Source: Solenopsis invicta (taxonomy: Eukaryota; Arthropoda; Insecta; Hymenoptera; Formicidae). Taken from it: DNA of 64,000 bases. The translations under genes and the position numbers were made by a program. Location of the stretch: the NCBI RefSeq assembly GCF_016802725.1, contig NC_052673.1, positions 4,946,037 through 5,010,036 on the forward strand, written 5' to 3'. Below the pieces are notes generated by a model that saw nothing but the letters and a program-made list of their open reading frames with translations, searched no databases and was not told the DNA's origin. Below are positions 44,999-55,960 of the stretch, in pieces (position 1 is the first letter of the stretch; each line of letters opens with the position of its first letter).

Positions 44999-45189
44999 GT
45001 CGTGAGCTAAAAGGTTGCAACACATTTTCTTCGATGGTTTTTGGAATATAGACTTGCTTACCGATCAGCGAACGTAATTGGTTGGATCCATAGGTAAGAC
45101 TCAATTACGTTCGCCGTTCGATGAACAAGTTTACATTCCAAAAACCATCGAAGAAAATGTGTTGCAACCTTTTAGCTCACGACTGTACA
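44993..45189. repeat. MITE (family c, copy 1), 197 bp
   Basis: Ends TGTACAGTCGTGAGCTAAAA and TTTTAGCTCACGACTGTACA, an almost perfect 85-bp inverted repeat around a GGATCC-containing centre. It shares TGTACA (44993-44998) with the family d element before it and TGTACA (45184-45189) with the one after. Confidence 0.92.
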
Positions 45190-45392
45190 CCCAAGGACTT
45201 TGATTCTGTCCATGGGGAAATTTTCCAAACTGAGAAGTCACCACTTTCTACATACTCGCAGTTCATGATTAATGAAACGACTAGAGCTTATTGGTCGTTA
45301 CGATAATCATAAACTGTAAGTATGTAGAAAGATAGCGACTTCTCAGTTTGGAAAATTTCCCCATGGACAGAATCAAAGTCCTTGGGTGTACA
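45184..45392. repeat. MITE (family d, copy 2), 209 bp
   Basis: Ends TGTACACCCAAGGACTTTGA and TCAAAGTCCTTGGGTGTACA, perfect for over 30 bp, with pairing onward through GTCCATGGGGAAATTTTCC. Shares TGTACA with both neighbours. Confidence 0.92.
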
Positions 45393-45540
45393 TACACGAT
45401 GCTAGGAATCGGCCCAAGATCTTGGATAGAGAATTGACCAATCGTATTTAAACAATTCGACCAATTGATTAATGCGATTGGTCAATTTTCTCTGTCAGAG
45501 ATCTCCGACAGATTTCTAGCATTGTGTACATAAGGATTAA
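45387..45540. repeat. MITE (family e), 154 bp
   Basis: Ends TGTACATACACGATGCTAGG and, reverse complemented, TGTACACAATGCTAGAAATC; inner arms GAATTGACCAATCG and CGATTGGTCAATT. Starts in the TGTACA that ends family d copy 2. Confidence 0.85.
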
Positions 45541-45588
45541 CACCGATGTTTTATAACTTCGGCGTAAATCGAGCCGTATAAACATGTA

Positions 45589-45750
45589 GGGTTTTCGACT
45601 ATAGTGGATTTTAACCCAAGTTTGTCGCCATTTGCCGGAATCGTCCAATTAGAACGGACAATCGTCGATTGTCCGTTCTAATTGGACGATTCCGACAAAT
45701 AGCGACGAACCTGGGTTAAAACCGCTAAAACCCACTGCAATCGAAAACGC
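45589..45750. repeat. MITE (family f), 162 bp
   Basis: Arms AGGGTTTTCGACTATAGTGG and (reverse complement) GCGTTTTCGATTGCAGTGGG, ending at a perfect centre around GGACAATCGTCGATTGTCC. Diverged relatives occupy 45765-45880 and 46530-46700. Confidence 0.85.
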
Positions 45751-45880
45751 TATTAGTAATATAACGCTTTCAAGTGCAGTGAGTTTTAACCCGAGTCAGA
45801 TTAATGACGCCATATGCTGGAATCATCCAATGAGAACTTAAAATAGAGCACGTGACGACATTAATCCGCCATGAATCGCG

Positions 45881-46167
45881 TTAAGGTGCAAACCCATGCA
45901 GGGGTGCGTTCAGAATAAACCTCCGGGTGCGCCTAGATGTCGTATATCTCTGTTGTTTACCGAATGTTAAATAAGGATAGAATGGGTGCACCTAGACGTT
46001 TATTCTGAAGCAGCCCAGCAGAATAGAGCAAAGCGGAACAAAATCGAAACCAATCACGAGCGTTTCACACTTTTCGGAAAAAGTGACGAAAACTGAGGAA
46101 TGTTTGTGATTGGTTCCGCTCTCGTTCCGCATTACACTACTCCGCTACATGGATTTTCACCCTTAAG
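45881..46167. repeat. MITE (family g, copy 1) with nested MITE at 45902-46015
   Basis: Outer ends TTAAGGTGCAAACCCATG and, reverse complemented, CTTAAGGGTGAAAATCCATG. Outer arms hold GCGGAAC and ACCAATCACGAGCG. The nested element has ends GGGTGCGTTCAGAATAAAC and (reverse complement) GGGCTGCTTCAGAATAAAC. Confidence 0.8.
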
Positions 46168-46325
46168 AAGAGTTCACACTTTGACAGAAAAGCAGAAGAG
46201 CAAAAAACCAATCAGAACTCGCATTGATAATACATTTGCAGAAAAACAAAATGTAATATTTACAGCGGGAACTGGGATTGGCCTTTGCTCTTCTGCTTTT
46301 CTGTCAAGGTCTGAATTCTCCCTTA
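46162..46325. repeat. MITE (family h), 164 bp
   Basis: Arms CTTAAGAAGAGTTCACACTT and (reverse complement) CTAAGGGAGAATTCAGACCT, then TGACAGAAAAGCAGAAGAGC against GCTCTTCTGCTTTTCTGTCA. Overlaps the last bases of family g copy 1. Confidence 0.85.
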
Positions 46326-46353
46326 GAAGCCATTGCACTCGAAAACGCTAATA

Positions 46354-46505
46354 GCGTTTACACGGTTTGATTTACGATAAAGTTATAACATTAATGTTAT
46401 GAAACTGGCCAATCATAATCTTTCCATTCTTCAGAGGAATACTTATAATTGCCAGTAACATAACGCCGATATTATAATTTCGAAGTAAAACGGGCCGTAT
46501 AAACG
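46354..46505. repeat. MITE (family m, copy 2)
   Basis: Ends GCGTTTACACGGTTTGATTT and (reverse complement) CGTTTATACGGCCCGTTTTA; loop with CATTCTTCAGAGGAATACTT as in 42884-43021. Confidence 0.8.
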
Positions 46506-46990
46506 TAATAATAGACCGGTATTCGTAAAGCACATTTAAATGCAATGGGTTTTAACTTAACCCGAGTCGGATTAATATCACATGCTCTATTTTAAGTTCT
46601 GATTGGATGATTCCGGTATATAGCGTCACTAATCCAAGAGTCGGCTCGAGTCAAAACCACACACTTTACTGTTGTCAAAATCCACTGCACTTGAAAACTC
46701 TAAGGCTCAATGCACATAGGACGCGTTTCAAAAGGGGGGTTAATCGCTCGAAAAATGATTGAGAACCGAAAAACAAGAAAAAAAATATAAACACAGGCTT
46801 AAAAATGCGTTTTCGAATTCTCACCATTTTTATGTTGTTTGAGTAATTATGTAAAATACCCTTATCACCTCCAATTTTAACAAAATTAATCTCATTTGAC
46901 GCATTCTTATAAATAATGAAGAAATCTAATAAAAAAAGTATTGCTCTGCCCCACAAACCGAGACATTAATCGTTATAGTTAATAACTATT

Positions 46991-47240
46991 AAGGCCGGTA
47001 TTCATAGTCGATTCTTGTAGCAATTAGAGAGCCATATTAGCATTTTAAGTTCCGGTCTACAATAGATGTAGTAAGCCTTGTGCCTTAAGAAATTGACCAA
47101 TCATAGTTGAATATGAGAATAATCGATCGTAGTTGGTCAATTTTTTACGGTTTAAGACTTACAACATTCATTCTAGACCGGGACTAAGACATTACTTAAG
47201 ACAATCTTGAAATCAAGAATCAAGAATGAATACCAACCTA
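46991..47240. repeat. MITE (family i, copy 2) with nested MITE at 47049-47184
   Basis: Outer ends AAGGCCGGTATTCATAGTCG and (reverse complement) TAGGTTGGTATTCATTCTTG. The nested element has ends GTTCCGGTCTACAATAGATG and (reverse complement) GTCCCGGTCTAGAATGAATG and an inner dyad AATTGACCAATC against TTGGTCAATT. Confidence 0.8.
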
Positions 47241-47280
47241 AGGTTAAAAAACCTATCGTACAAACAAAACATGCTCATGC

Positions 47281-47392
47281 TTTAAATTTCGTACACTTTA
47301 GCGAAGTGTAATCAAAAATGCATATGCATGTTGCTCTATAGCAACATGCGCATACATTTTCGGTTACTTTTCATTAAAGTGCACAAAATTTA
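47281..47392. repeat. Foldback MITE, 112 bp
   Basis: Arms AAATTTCGTACACTTTAGCG and (reverse complement) AAATTTTGTGCACTTTAATG, centre GCATGTTGCTCTATAGCAACATGC. Confidence 0.85.
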
Positions 47393-47450
47393 GAGAAACT
47401 AAAAAAATTAAAATATAAAATACAATTAAAATATTAGGGACTAGTTTTAC

Positions 47451-47727
47451 ACCGGTTAACATAACCGACCGATTAAGTGTTAAGCATAATTGGTTATTTC
47501 TGATAAATTCTACTTAATGACAAATGCGATTAATCAATTCCAATAGAAAAATTAGCCGATTAAGAACCTCTTTCACCAATCTAACCGATCGGTTAGTCCA
47601 TTGGATTGACCAATCGCATTTGTTATTTCACACAATAGGCAATACGATTGGTTAATTCCAATGGACTAATCTCTCGGTTAGCTCTAACCGAGATTCGTGA
47701 AAGAGGTCCTAAGCTCTAACCGGAGAA
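47451..47727. repeat. Nested MITEs: outer 47451-47727, inner 47564-47709
   Basis: Inner arms GAACCTCTTTCACCAATCTA and (reverse complement) GGACCTCTTTCACGAATCTC, continuing TAACCGATCGGTTAG and CCATTGGATTGACCAATCG. The outer arms hold ACACCGGTTAAC, CCGATTAAG and CTAACCGGAG. Confidence 0.75.
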
Positions 47728-48153
47728 AATTGATCTTGCTTCATGTTATTGATATTGACCAATGTGGCCAATCGTAATAAAAATTTGGTTATATCTTTCA
47801 GGTTCCGTTCTCCCGTAAGGAAAACGGTAACTCTCTATAGGCTTGTTTTCTATTCCTGCACTAGACTGCACTGGGTTTCTTCTTGCTTTCACTAACTTTT
47901 AAATATATATCTATTTCATTTTAAGTGCACACTAATTCAGGGAGTTCAGAAACAAAAAACAAACGGTATGTCTACAGTATTTTGCAACACAAAGCAAACC
48001 CAACCTAATTATGTTTTAATTGTACATTTTAGGTGCGTTCAGATAGCTCACTATTAGCACTATCTAGCGCTATCGCTGTTCGCGTAGCTCACTGGTAGCG
48101 CTATAAAACACTATGACGTCACTAGAGGTAGTATTTTACGTCACAATTTCGCG

Positions 48154-48339
48154 CTACCGATGCTTTCGCTTCAGAAATAGTGCATTAGTATGGCTCTGGC
48201 ACACAAGACACAGTAAAATTGAATAGAATTTATCTTCTTTCCCGCGGCAAAAAATATAATTGACCGCATCAATTTCATAAGTAGCCTCACATTCACTGCA
48301 ACTAATTTTTGTAGAATACATTAGAATGTGAATCAACAA
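48154..48339 (-). CDS. Small ORF with two CxxC pairs (hypothetical, 61 aa)
   Basis: ATG at 48339 to TAG at 48154. The product carries CSEC, then a lone Cys in YIFCRGKEDK, then CLVC followed by QSH: a CxxC(...)CxxC spacing that could bind one zinc ion. It lies in the left subterminal region of the 48.0-50.5 kb element, and its stop overlaps a GGTAGCG subterminal word. It may be a relic of a zinc-binding domain or chance. No known protein recognised. Confidence 0.25.
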   Translation of the reverse strand: MLIHILMYSTKISCSECEATYEIDAVNYIFCRGKEDKFYSILLCLVCQSHTNALFLKRKHR

Positions 48340-48757
48340 GTAAACTATCTTATTGTATCCCGATAAATTTACTAAATACTTACTATACTTTACTTATTTA
48401 ATTCCATATAGAAAATGCTCATTTTTTATTCATTATTAAAAAGATATTTAAACTTATCGGTAATACTGTTCACATGTGGAATGTTAAAATATAAAGTTTT
48501 TTCGTTGTTAGACTTCTGATATATTAATATGATCGTTATTATAAGTGTTAAGGAAATAAAATTTAAACATTTTATTTTCTAAACACTTATAAAAGCACAT
48601 AAAAGCAATCTCTTTTTAATATTATTAAAAATAGATATCCATTCATCAACAAAATCTCAATGATTTTATCAAAATTTTTTTGGTGGAACAAAAGATATAA
48701 GTGCAAAAGGACTCTATTAATTTACTAATTTATAATTATGTCTATTTTATGACTATA

Positions 48758-48906
48758 CAAGGTGATTCTCAACGGTTGTATTTATTGTTTACCATAGGAG
48801 CATGATTTAGCGACAAATACGTATTTCTAACATATTATTATATTAGAAATTACAAATGCGTGCTCCTATGGTAAAAAGTGGGGTACACCCATTAAGAATC
48901 ACCCTG
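48758..48906. mobile_element. TA-flanked MITE, 149 bp
   Basis: Ends CAAGGTGATTCTCAACGG and (reverse complement) CAGGGTGATTCTTAATGG, inner ACCATAGGAGCA against TGCTCCTATGGT; TA at 48756-48757 and 48907-48908. Confidence 0.85.
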
Positions 48907-49746
48907 TATATAAATAGCAAGAATAAAAAAGGGAAGAAAAAAAAACTTAAAAAAAGAAAAAAGAGAAATTAAAAAAAGAGAAATTTGAATTAAACTTTGT
49001 TTTTAGAAATTAATGTCGTTATTAAGAATATATTCCAATATTTTATATCAGTACTGAACATCCATAGTATATATGTTATGTGATTATAAGTTTTTCAGTA
49101 TTGACAGTGACTGTAGAAATGTAACCTAAAATATAAAAATATTAAATATTAATAAACAAATTAAAAGTATATTATAAAAAAAACGAGTATTTTATTGCAT
49201 TTACTGCTTTAATTTGGTAGATTGATACATTTTCACTTATTTTCAATTATAAATACATTTGCAAATGCAATTGTATTTGTACATTGATAAGGACTATCAG
49301 TATAAATTCGCATTTTAAATCTCAAAATTAAATGCAAGTTTATATCAATAATTTAAAAAAAGATTTCAAGTTATTATGTAATAATAGTCTTAAAAGAATC
49401 TTATACGATTTATGTAAGAAAAAACTTTATCGGTCGATTTGGTTAATTTTCATCGGAACTACTGAATCTAATTTACAACAAATTAAAAATTGATTGATAA
49501 TTTTCCTTTTTTTTCCTGTTTTTATCTGACGAGGTTTTTTGAAATGGAAAAATGAAAAAAAAAACTTTCATTACGTGATAAAAAAAAACATTCCCTGTAC
49601 ATTCAAGAATACGAGTCTAACAGTGAAATCTTATCATAATTGTGATTCGTAATCGCATATAAATGATTGTGATTATGAAATTAATCAAGTATCCCACCTC
49701 TTTCAAACCCTGCCACGAATGATACATTACATCACCATTTATTTAA

Positions 49747-50408
49747 TCCTTAAGCAGACACTCCGCGGTACTGAGTGCCGCAAAATTTGTTTTCCTGACA
49801 AATCATTGGTAATGCAGTTCTTTCTTCTATTATCTTTTGTATTCCTCATTCAACATCTCAATCATAAAATAGCGTAGTTGTCGCATTTTTTCTATCAAGT
49901 AATTAATCTTTTATCCGCTTTGAAAACATTAAGACACAGTTTTGCGGTATGGAGTGCCGCGCGTACCTCAAAACGTAGATAAATAAAAACAAACCTTTCC
50001 TTTTTCTTGCCATAAGTTTCAAAAATATTCTAAATCGGCAGTAAGTACTTCGATATATGAACGATATCTGATTATTTATAATTATTTTTTTTTTATGTTT
50101 TAAAAAGTTTATTTATCCAGTAACAGCACTGTTATTATTTTTCTACGTTTAATTTTAAATGGATGTCTATTTTTAAACAATTATCTTATTTTTAATTTTT
50201 TAGTTACGTTTAACCAAATTAATTTTATAAAAGAATAGACATAAAACTTTAATGTTATATTTAAATTTTAATATTGTATTTTATTATAAATATATTTTCC
50301 TTGCTTTTATAGTGACTTTACAATGTATCCAATTATTATAACTTTTAAATAATGAACTTGTGATGCGGCAGTGCCGCGCGCGTCCACTAACGTTCACCCA
50401 CTTAAAGG
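49747..50408. mobile_element. piggyBac-like MITE with TTAA flanks, 662 bp
   Basis: TTAA at 49743-49746 and 50409-50412. Ends TCCTTAAGCAGACACTCCGC and (reverse complement) CCTTTAAGTGGGTGAACGTT, with subterminal GCGGTACTGAGTGCCGC (left) and GCGGCACTGCCGC (right). A third copy of the word (GCGGTATGGAGTGCCGC) is internal at 49944. The TTAA duplication and CCTT-type ends fit piggyBac. No transposase. Confidence 0.75.
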
Positions 50409-50693
50409 TTAAGTCTGAAAACTATTCATGAAGCTCGCTAATGCTATTTTGGTTACATGAACAGTGTTGGTAGCATTAGCGTTGGTAGCGACCTATCTGA
50501 CGCACCCTATATAAACAATAATAAGTCATATTAGATAGACAAAATTAAAACATGAGATTAGAAAACCTATATCAGTCATAGCGGTTCTTAGTGCCAAATA
50601 ATAAGTTTTAATTTTTACAATTTCCAGCTTATTCAAACTGCGCACCGCATATTCGTCAAATTTGAAATAAATATTACGTTTGCATAGCCCAAC

Positions 50694-50809
50694 TTACGCC
50701 GAAGTTACAACATCGATATTGTGATACTAGCTAATCAGTCTTTTCATTCTTCTGAGGAATACTCGTGATTGGCCAGTTTTATAACATCAATGTTATAATT
50801 TCGGCATAA
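50694..50809. repeat. MITE (family m, copy 3), its end split by a second MITE
   Basis: Arms TTACGCCGAAGTTACAACAT and (reverse complement) TTATGCCGAAATTATAACAT. The missing outer end (GTCGGATCGTGTAAAG at about 50980-50996) continues after the element at 50808-50977. Confidence 0.8.
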
Positions 50810-50977
50810 AGGCCATGGCACATAGAAAAACTTAATCATTAAGACGTTCGCAGTAAGAAATTCAATGTGTTGGATTTGCTACTGCTTACGTTTGGCCTTA
50901 TGTTCTCAACTGCCATTGGCTAATTCGCTTACTGCTTAAGTTTTACTGCTTAAGTTTTTTTATGTGTCCCAGCCTTA
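50808..50977. repeat. MITE (family n), 170 bp
   Basis: Ends AAAGGCCATGGCACATAGAA and (reverse complement) AAGGCTGGGACACATAAAAA; inner AACTTAAT/CTTAAGTT words. Inserted in a family m copy. Confidence 0.8.
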
Positions 50978-51293
50978 AGTCGGATCGTGTAAAGTCATAA
51001 GTATGTACATAGTAATAGTCATAAAATCGGAATTTGTAATATTGTTAGTGCTTTAGAAGCATATACATGTATAAAATATCCACACCCCGGAGAAACTGTG
51101 AACAATCTTATTGCAAAAAAATAACTAAGGTTCGAGCCTGAATCTCTCAAAATTTTCATTGTATATTTTATATTGTAATTTTAAATGTCGCGCACTCTAG
51201 TAGAAAGTAACCAAAATGCATATGGTTACAGAACATACTTCTGTTACTGCACTTCGTATAACAGATTTCCTAACTTAAATAGTCGTCAACTTC

Positions 51294-51459
51294 AAAGCCA
51301 ATTCTACATATATGAAATGCATCGTATAGCATAAGCATAACATATGGCCGCTAGACCAATGAGAATCTTACGTAAATCAATATGGTATCTTTATGCTCAT
51401 TGGTCTAACTATCTTATTTATGCTTATATTCTGTTATGGATTTCATATAGAATAGGCTT
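51294..51459. repeat. MITE, 166 bp
   Basis: Ends AAGCCAATTCTACATATATG and (reverse complement) AAGCCTATTCTATATGAAAT, inner GCATAAGCATAACATA, and AGACCAATGAG against CTCATTGGTCT. Confidence 0.85.
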
Positions 51460-51589
51460 AACAATTAATATCTCAATTCGCGGAGTAGTGACATTTTTTG
51501 CCAGATTCTTTCGTTAAAAAATGCCCCGAGTAAAATTAATTTTGTCAAAATTAGAGGTGATAGAGATGTTCTCATGGATAATTACCCTC

Positions 51590-51992
51590 AGGTGCGAACC
51601 CGAAGCGGAATAGGGTAACGCGGAACGAGAGCGGAACCAATTACGAGCATTTAGCAGTTTTTGAAAACTATTTCAAAAACTGAGGAACGCTCGTAATTGA
51701 TTGTTTTTGTTCCGCGTTAGGGCCTGCGCACAATAGAGAAATATGAGATATTAGGAATAAGAATTATAATTTTAGTATCAGTTTTCTCAATAAATATTAA
51801 ATTAACGCACAATGGATACGAATAGAACGTAAAACATAAATGTGCCGTACAAGATATAATATAACTTATTATTTATCTGTAGTATTTATTGAGGAAACTA
51901 ATCCTAAAATATTAATTCCTATTCCTAATATCTAATATTCTTCTGTTGTGCCCAGGCCTCTACACTATTCTGCTACATAGATTTGCACCCTC
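51590..51992. repeat. MITE (family g, copy 2) with nested MITE at 51720-51959
   Basis: Outer ends AGGTGCGAACCCGAAGCGGA and (reverse complement) GAGGGTGCAAATCTATGTAG; inner GCGGAACGAGAGCGGAACCA as in copy 1. The nested element has ends GGGCCTGCGCACAATAGAGA and (reverse complement) GAGGCCTGGGCACAACAGAA, with paired GATATTAGGAATA words. Confidence 0.8.
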
Positions 51993-52001
51993 AGTTTTGT
52001 T

Positions 52002-52100
52002 CATAGAGCAATTGAATGTAATAAATGGTTAGATCCATAAATAAGAATTAATCGCTCGATGAGCATTCCGAAATCAATCGAAAGAAAGTGTCGCGACCTT
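52002..52100. repeat. Partial family c-like MITE
   Basis: TTCATAGAGCAATTGAATGT, GGTTAGATCCATAAATAAG and GAAAGAAAGTGTCGCGACC correspond to the family c core; the ends are lost. Confidence 0.5.
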
Positions 52101-53371
52101 TCTGATGATTGTTAACAAAGTTATTGTATAAAATATAAATAAGTGTCCATAATACCATCTCATTTAATAAATTGTTTTAAAAAGTATTTCTTATAAGTAA
52201 CTCACATCTTTATTTTTGTTTGAAAACGTGAATTTAAAAAATATTTACTCTACGTTTTTTTATTATTGTTAAAAATCCGGTTCAATAATACTTTAACAAT
52301 TAGTTATTAGATTTTATAAATAGTACGCTGTAATATATTAAATCTGAATTTGATTCAAATTTTTCAACAAGTCGCTTTTTAACTTTAATCCTTTACTATA
52401 AGATGAAATCTCTATACTCTAAACATTACTTATTAAAATTAAGTAAATCTAATTTTATATTTACTGAAATTAAGACAATTTTTGTCTCAATGTAACTTTA
52501 CATTGTTATTCGTACAGTGATAAATGACATGTAATATTTTAAATTAGTTACAAAATCTGTAGACAAAAAAAATTAAATAATACCTTTAAATGTTTGCACA
52601 TAATATACAAAGTGTCCTATAACTCTCAATTAATATTTCAAAGAGTGAAAAAGAATGAAATTTTAACTAAAACTTTTTTCCTGATAAGATATAGTTCTAG
52701 CTCTATATGTGCATAAGCAATGTTACGTTATCAAAACAGGTCAATAAAGAACCATCAATATAGATGTTAATGATAAAATATATAATTTTAACTCGAGTTT
52801 TAACTCAATGTTTTTCACTCTAACCATGGACATTTCGGGTTTTTTTGCCTCTTCTCAACACGTGACGATGATTGTTAGATTAAGTTAAATGTCAAACATA
52901 ATATATAAATATAATTCGCTAATAGTTACCGGAATCGAGAGACATCAGTCAATATACAGGGTACTTCTTAAAAAACACCCACTTATTATACAGTGTCATT
53001 CCTTGCTAAAAACAGAGTCAAAAAGTCCTTAACCATTCTTTTCTATAATGCTTGATAAAGCAGTAATTATTATGTAAAACTAATCCAATCAGCGCCGTCC
53101 TTTAAATAGACATACGTCAGTGAACCGCCCGCCTGGTAGTATACGTGACCGCTCGCCACTACGTTGCTAGTTGCCTCTGCAACTTCGCACTGCCAATACC
53201 GTACAATATTCTTACGCGTAATGATGCAAAAAATTTTATTTTACATTGAAAATTACATTTTTTTCCGTTAGAAGCATCTCATTACAGAAAATTTCGACAA
53301 GGGATAGAACTCTCGTCAAAACATACAAGTTACATATAACGCTTACATAAAAAAAACCTCCATTTTTTTCG

Positions 53372-55353
53372 CTTACAAATTATTTCAAAATTGTTTTTTT
53401 ATAAATTCGAAACTCTGCGTTTTTTTACATAGAATAAATACATAATTTTTTACTTGTTATTTCTTATTTAAAGTATACTTTAAATAATCTTTTAAGATAT
53501 TTTCTCAAAAAATTTGTTTTCTATGTATTGTAATTACAGATGACTTTATTACTTTAAAAATTTATTTCTGAAACAAAAGTTTCTACAAAAAATGTAGAAA
53601 TACTCGGAAAGTACTTAACAAAAATAAACTTTCTTATAAGGTTTTAGAAAGTTCTCAAAATCGACTAAAAAAAATGCAATAAAAAATATAAAATGTTAGA
53701 AAAGTATCGAAAAGTACCCTTCAATTAGGGAATGACCAATACTCTAACATTATATTTTTTATTGCATTTTCTTGTAGTCGATTTCAAGAGCTTTCCAAAA
53801 CTACAAAAAAGTTTATTTTTGTTAAGTAGTTTCCGAGTTATGACGCTTGAAAGTTACAGGACACTGTAGCTTTCAAGCTTCACAACTCGAAAAGTACTCA
53901 ACGAAAATCAACTTTCTTGTAGGGTTTTGAAAAGCTCTTGACATCAGATATTAGATTCTGGAATCAAAAATAGTGTTTCATTTAAAAAAATTAATGTGAT
54001 ATCAATCTAACCTTGGCGACGCTATCCAAGGTCAAACTGATAAGATCAGTAAATAGCTTTCATGATCCTATATAACCTCTGCAAATTTCAACTTGCTATC
54101 TAGATTCGTTTAAAAATTATTTAAATGTCCTCGAACTTTTGGCAGGCACTGTATATAGATAGCTTTATTACTTCAAAAATTCATTTCTGAAACAGAAGTT
54201 TTTACAAAAAATGTAAGAATATTAAAAACCACACAATAAGACAAAAAACAAGATCAACTTCCTCATTATCAACACATGAAGATTTGGATATACAAAAAAA
54301 TTCTGTATTATGTTAAAATATTTATTAAACAATCTATTTTTTCAGAAATCTTTGCATTAACACTTCAATCTCAAAAACACATTATTTAATGAATATTCTT
54401 GCGTGCAGTTTCGTTCATTCAGTCTAAAGTATTAAAGTTTTTTAAGAATTTACTATATCAATTTCATACCCAAATAAATTTTAACATAATACAGAAATTT
54501 TTTGCTTATCCAAATCTTCATGTATTGATAATGAGGAAATTGATCTTGTTTTCTGTCTTATTGTATGGTTTTTAATATTCTTACATTTTTTTGTTGAAAC
54601 TTCTGTTTCAGAAATAAATTTTCAAAGTAATAAAGCCATCTATATACAATGCCTGCCAAAAGTTCGAGGACATTTAAATAATTTTTAAACAAATCTAGAT
54701 AACAAGTTGAAATTTGGAAAGGTAATATAAGATCATAAAAGTTATTTACTGATCTTATCAGTTTGACCTTGAATTGCGTCGTCGCCAAGGTCACATCAAA
54801 ATCACATTAACACATTTTTTAAACAAAACAACCTATTTTTGATTCCAGAATCTAATAGCTGATGTCAAGAGCTTTCCAAAACCCTATAAAAAAGTTTATT
54901 TTCATTGAGTATTTTCCGAGTTGTGAAGCTTGAAAGCTACAGTGTACTGTAACTTTCAAGCGTCATAACTCGAAAAATACTTAACAAAAGTAAACTTTTT
55001 TGTAGTTTTGGAAAGCTCTCGAAATCGACTACAAGAAAATGCAATAAAAAATATAATGTTAGTATATCGGTAATTCCCTAATTGAAGGGTATCGATACTT
55101 TCCTATTCTATATTTTTTATTACATTGTTATCTAGATTCGTTCAAAAATTATTTAGGTGTCCTCAAACTTTTGGCGAGCACTATATAATTACAATACATA
55201 TTGAAAAAATTTTATGAGAAAATTTCTTAACAGATTATTTAAAGTATAATTTAAATAAGAAATAACAAGCAAAAGATTATGTGTTTATTCTATGTAAAAG
55301 GACGCACGGAATTTCGAATTTATAAAAAACAATTTAAAAATAATAAATGTAAG
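53372..55353. repeat. Large nested palindrome, about 2 kb
   Basis: Outer ends CTTACAAATTATTTC and (reverse complement) CTTACATTTATTATT. The arms stay paired over about 930 bp each, for example CTTCCTCATTATCAACACAT against TGTATTGATAATGAGGAA, leaving a loop of about 145 bp (54325-54470). Each arm contains its own hairpin (left 53603-53836, right about 54905-55075), plus shorter dyads such as CTTGAAAG/CTTTCAAG. Parts of the arms match the foldback element at 9585-10124. No supported ORF. Confidence 0.9.
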
Positions 55354-55805
55354 ATTTTGTTGTTCCCTTTTAATTGTTTAAATATGTGATTTCAAGCATT
55401 GTATTATTTCATATCATTGTTATTTCTTTGGCTAATATTGCTCAAAAGTATACTGTAATACTTTACATACTAAGAATACATTTATCAATTGCAGAATACT
55501 TTCTTCATCCATATACTAATTAGATAGCATTTAATTACAATATGTTCAATACTGATACTAACTGTTTTTACTTCTATTTCTATTAATGTTATATATTTTT
55601 AAGCTCTTCCACAATCTATATTTTACATGCTTTTTTTACTTCAAACAATAATCTTTATTGATATTTACTTATTATAGGAAAAAAAATCAAAAAATAAATT
55701 AAGAAAAACTTAATTCAGACAATTTTAAACTTCAAACAATGACGCAATTAAAAAAAATAGGTCTATACGGATATAACAGAATCTTAGCGCTGAAATAAAC
55801 ATCTC

Positions 55806-55960
55806 GGTGGGAACTAGTTAGGACGCTCGCATAAAATGTAGGGAAATCTAGATTCAATTCTGTAATAGTACTTTTCTGATTTAATCTAAGAATTGTGTTT
55901 AAATCCAAAAGTAACGACACACAGTTCGAAAGAATCAGAAATTGTACGTAAAATCACACA
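55806..55960. repeat. tRNA-like/SINE-like repeat fragment
   Basis: GAACTAGTTAGGACGCTCGC followed by GTAGGGAAATCTAGATTCAA resembles degenerate pol III A and B boxes about 35 bp apart. The 3' part CACACAGTTCGAAAGAA matches 30270. Confidence 0.5.

Larger units (their letters stand above)
48031..50507. mobile_element. Possible 2.5-kb terminal-repeat element hosting nested insertions
   Basis: Left end AGGTGCGTTCAGATAGCTC and right end (reverse complement) AGGGTGCGTCAGATAGGTC are imperfect inverted repeats. Both subterminal regions repeat GGTAGCG/CGCTACC words (near 48085, 48153, 50478, 50485), a layout seen in hAT-like termini. Inside are a MITE (48758-48906), a piggyBac-like MITE (49747-50408) and a small Cys-rich ORF. 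No transposase was recognised, so this may be non-autonomous. Confidence 0.5.
44111..53371. other. Intergenic MITE-rich zone upstream of CtBP
   Basis: No host gene recognised. At least fifteen short inverted-repeat elements, many nested, make up most of 44.2-47.7 and 50.7-52.0 kb (listed individually). 52100-53371 is AT-rich with nothing recognised except a less AT-rich patch at 53080-53210. Confidence 0.75.
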
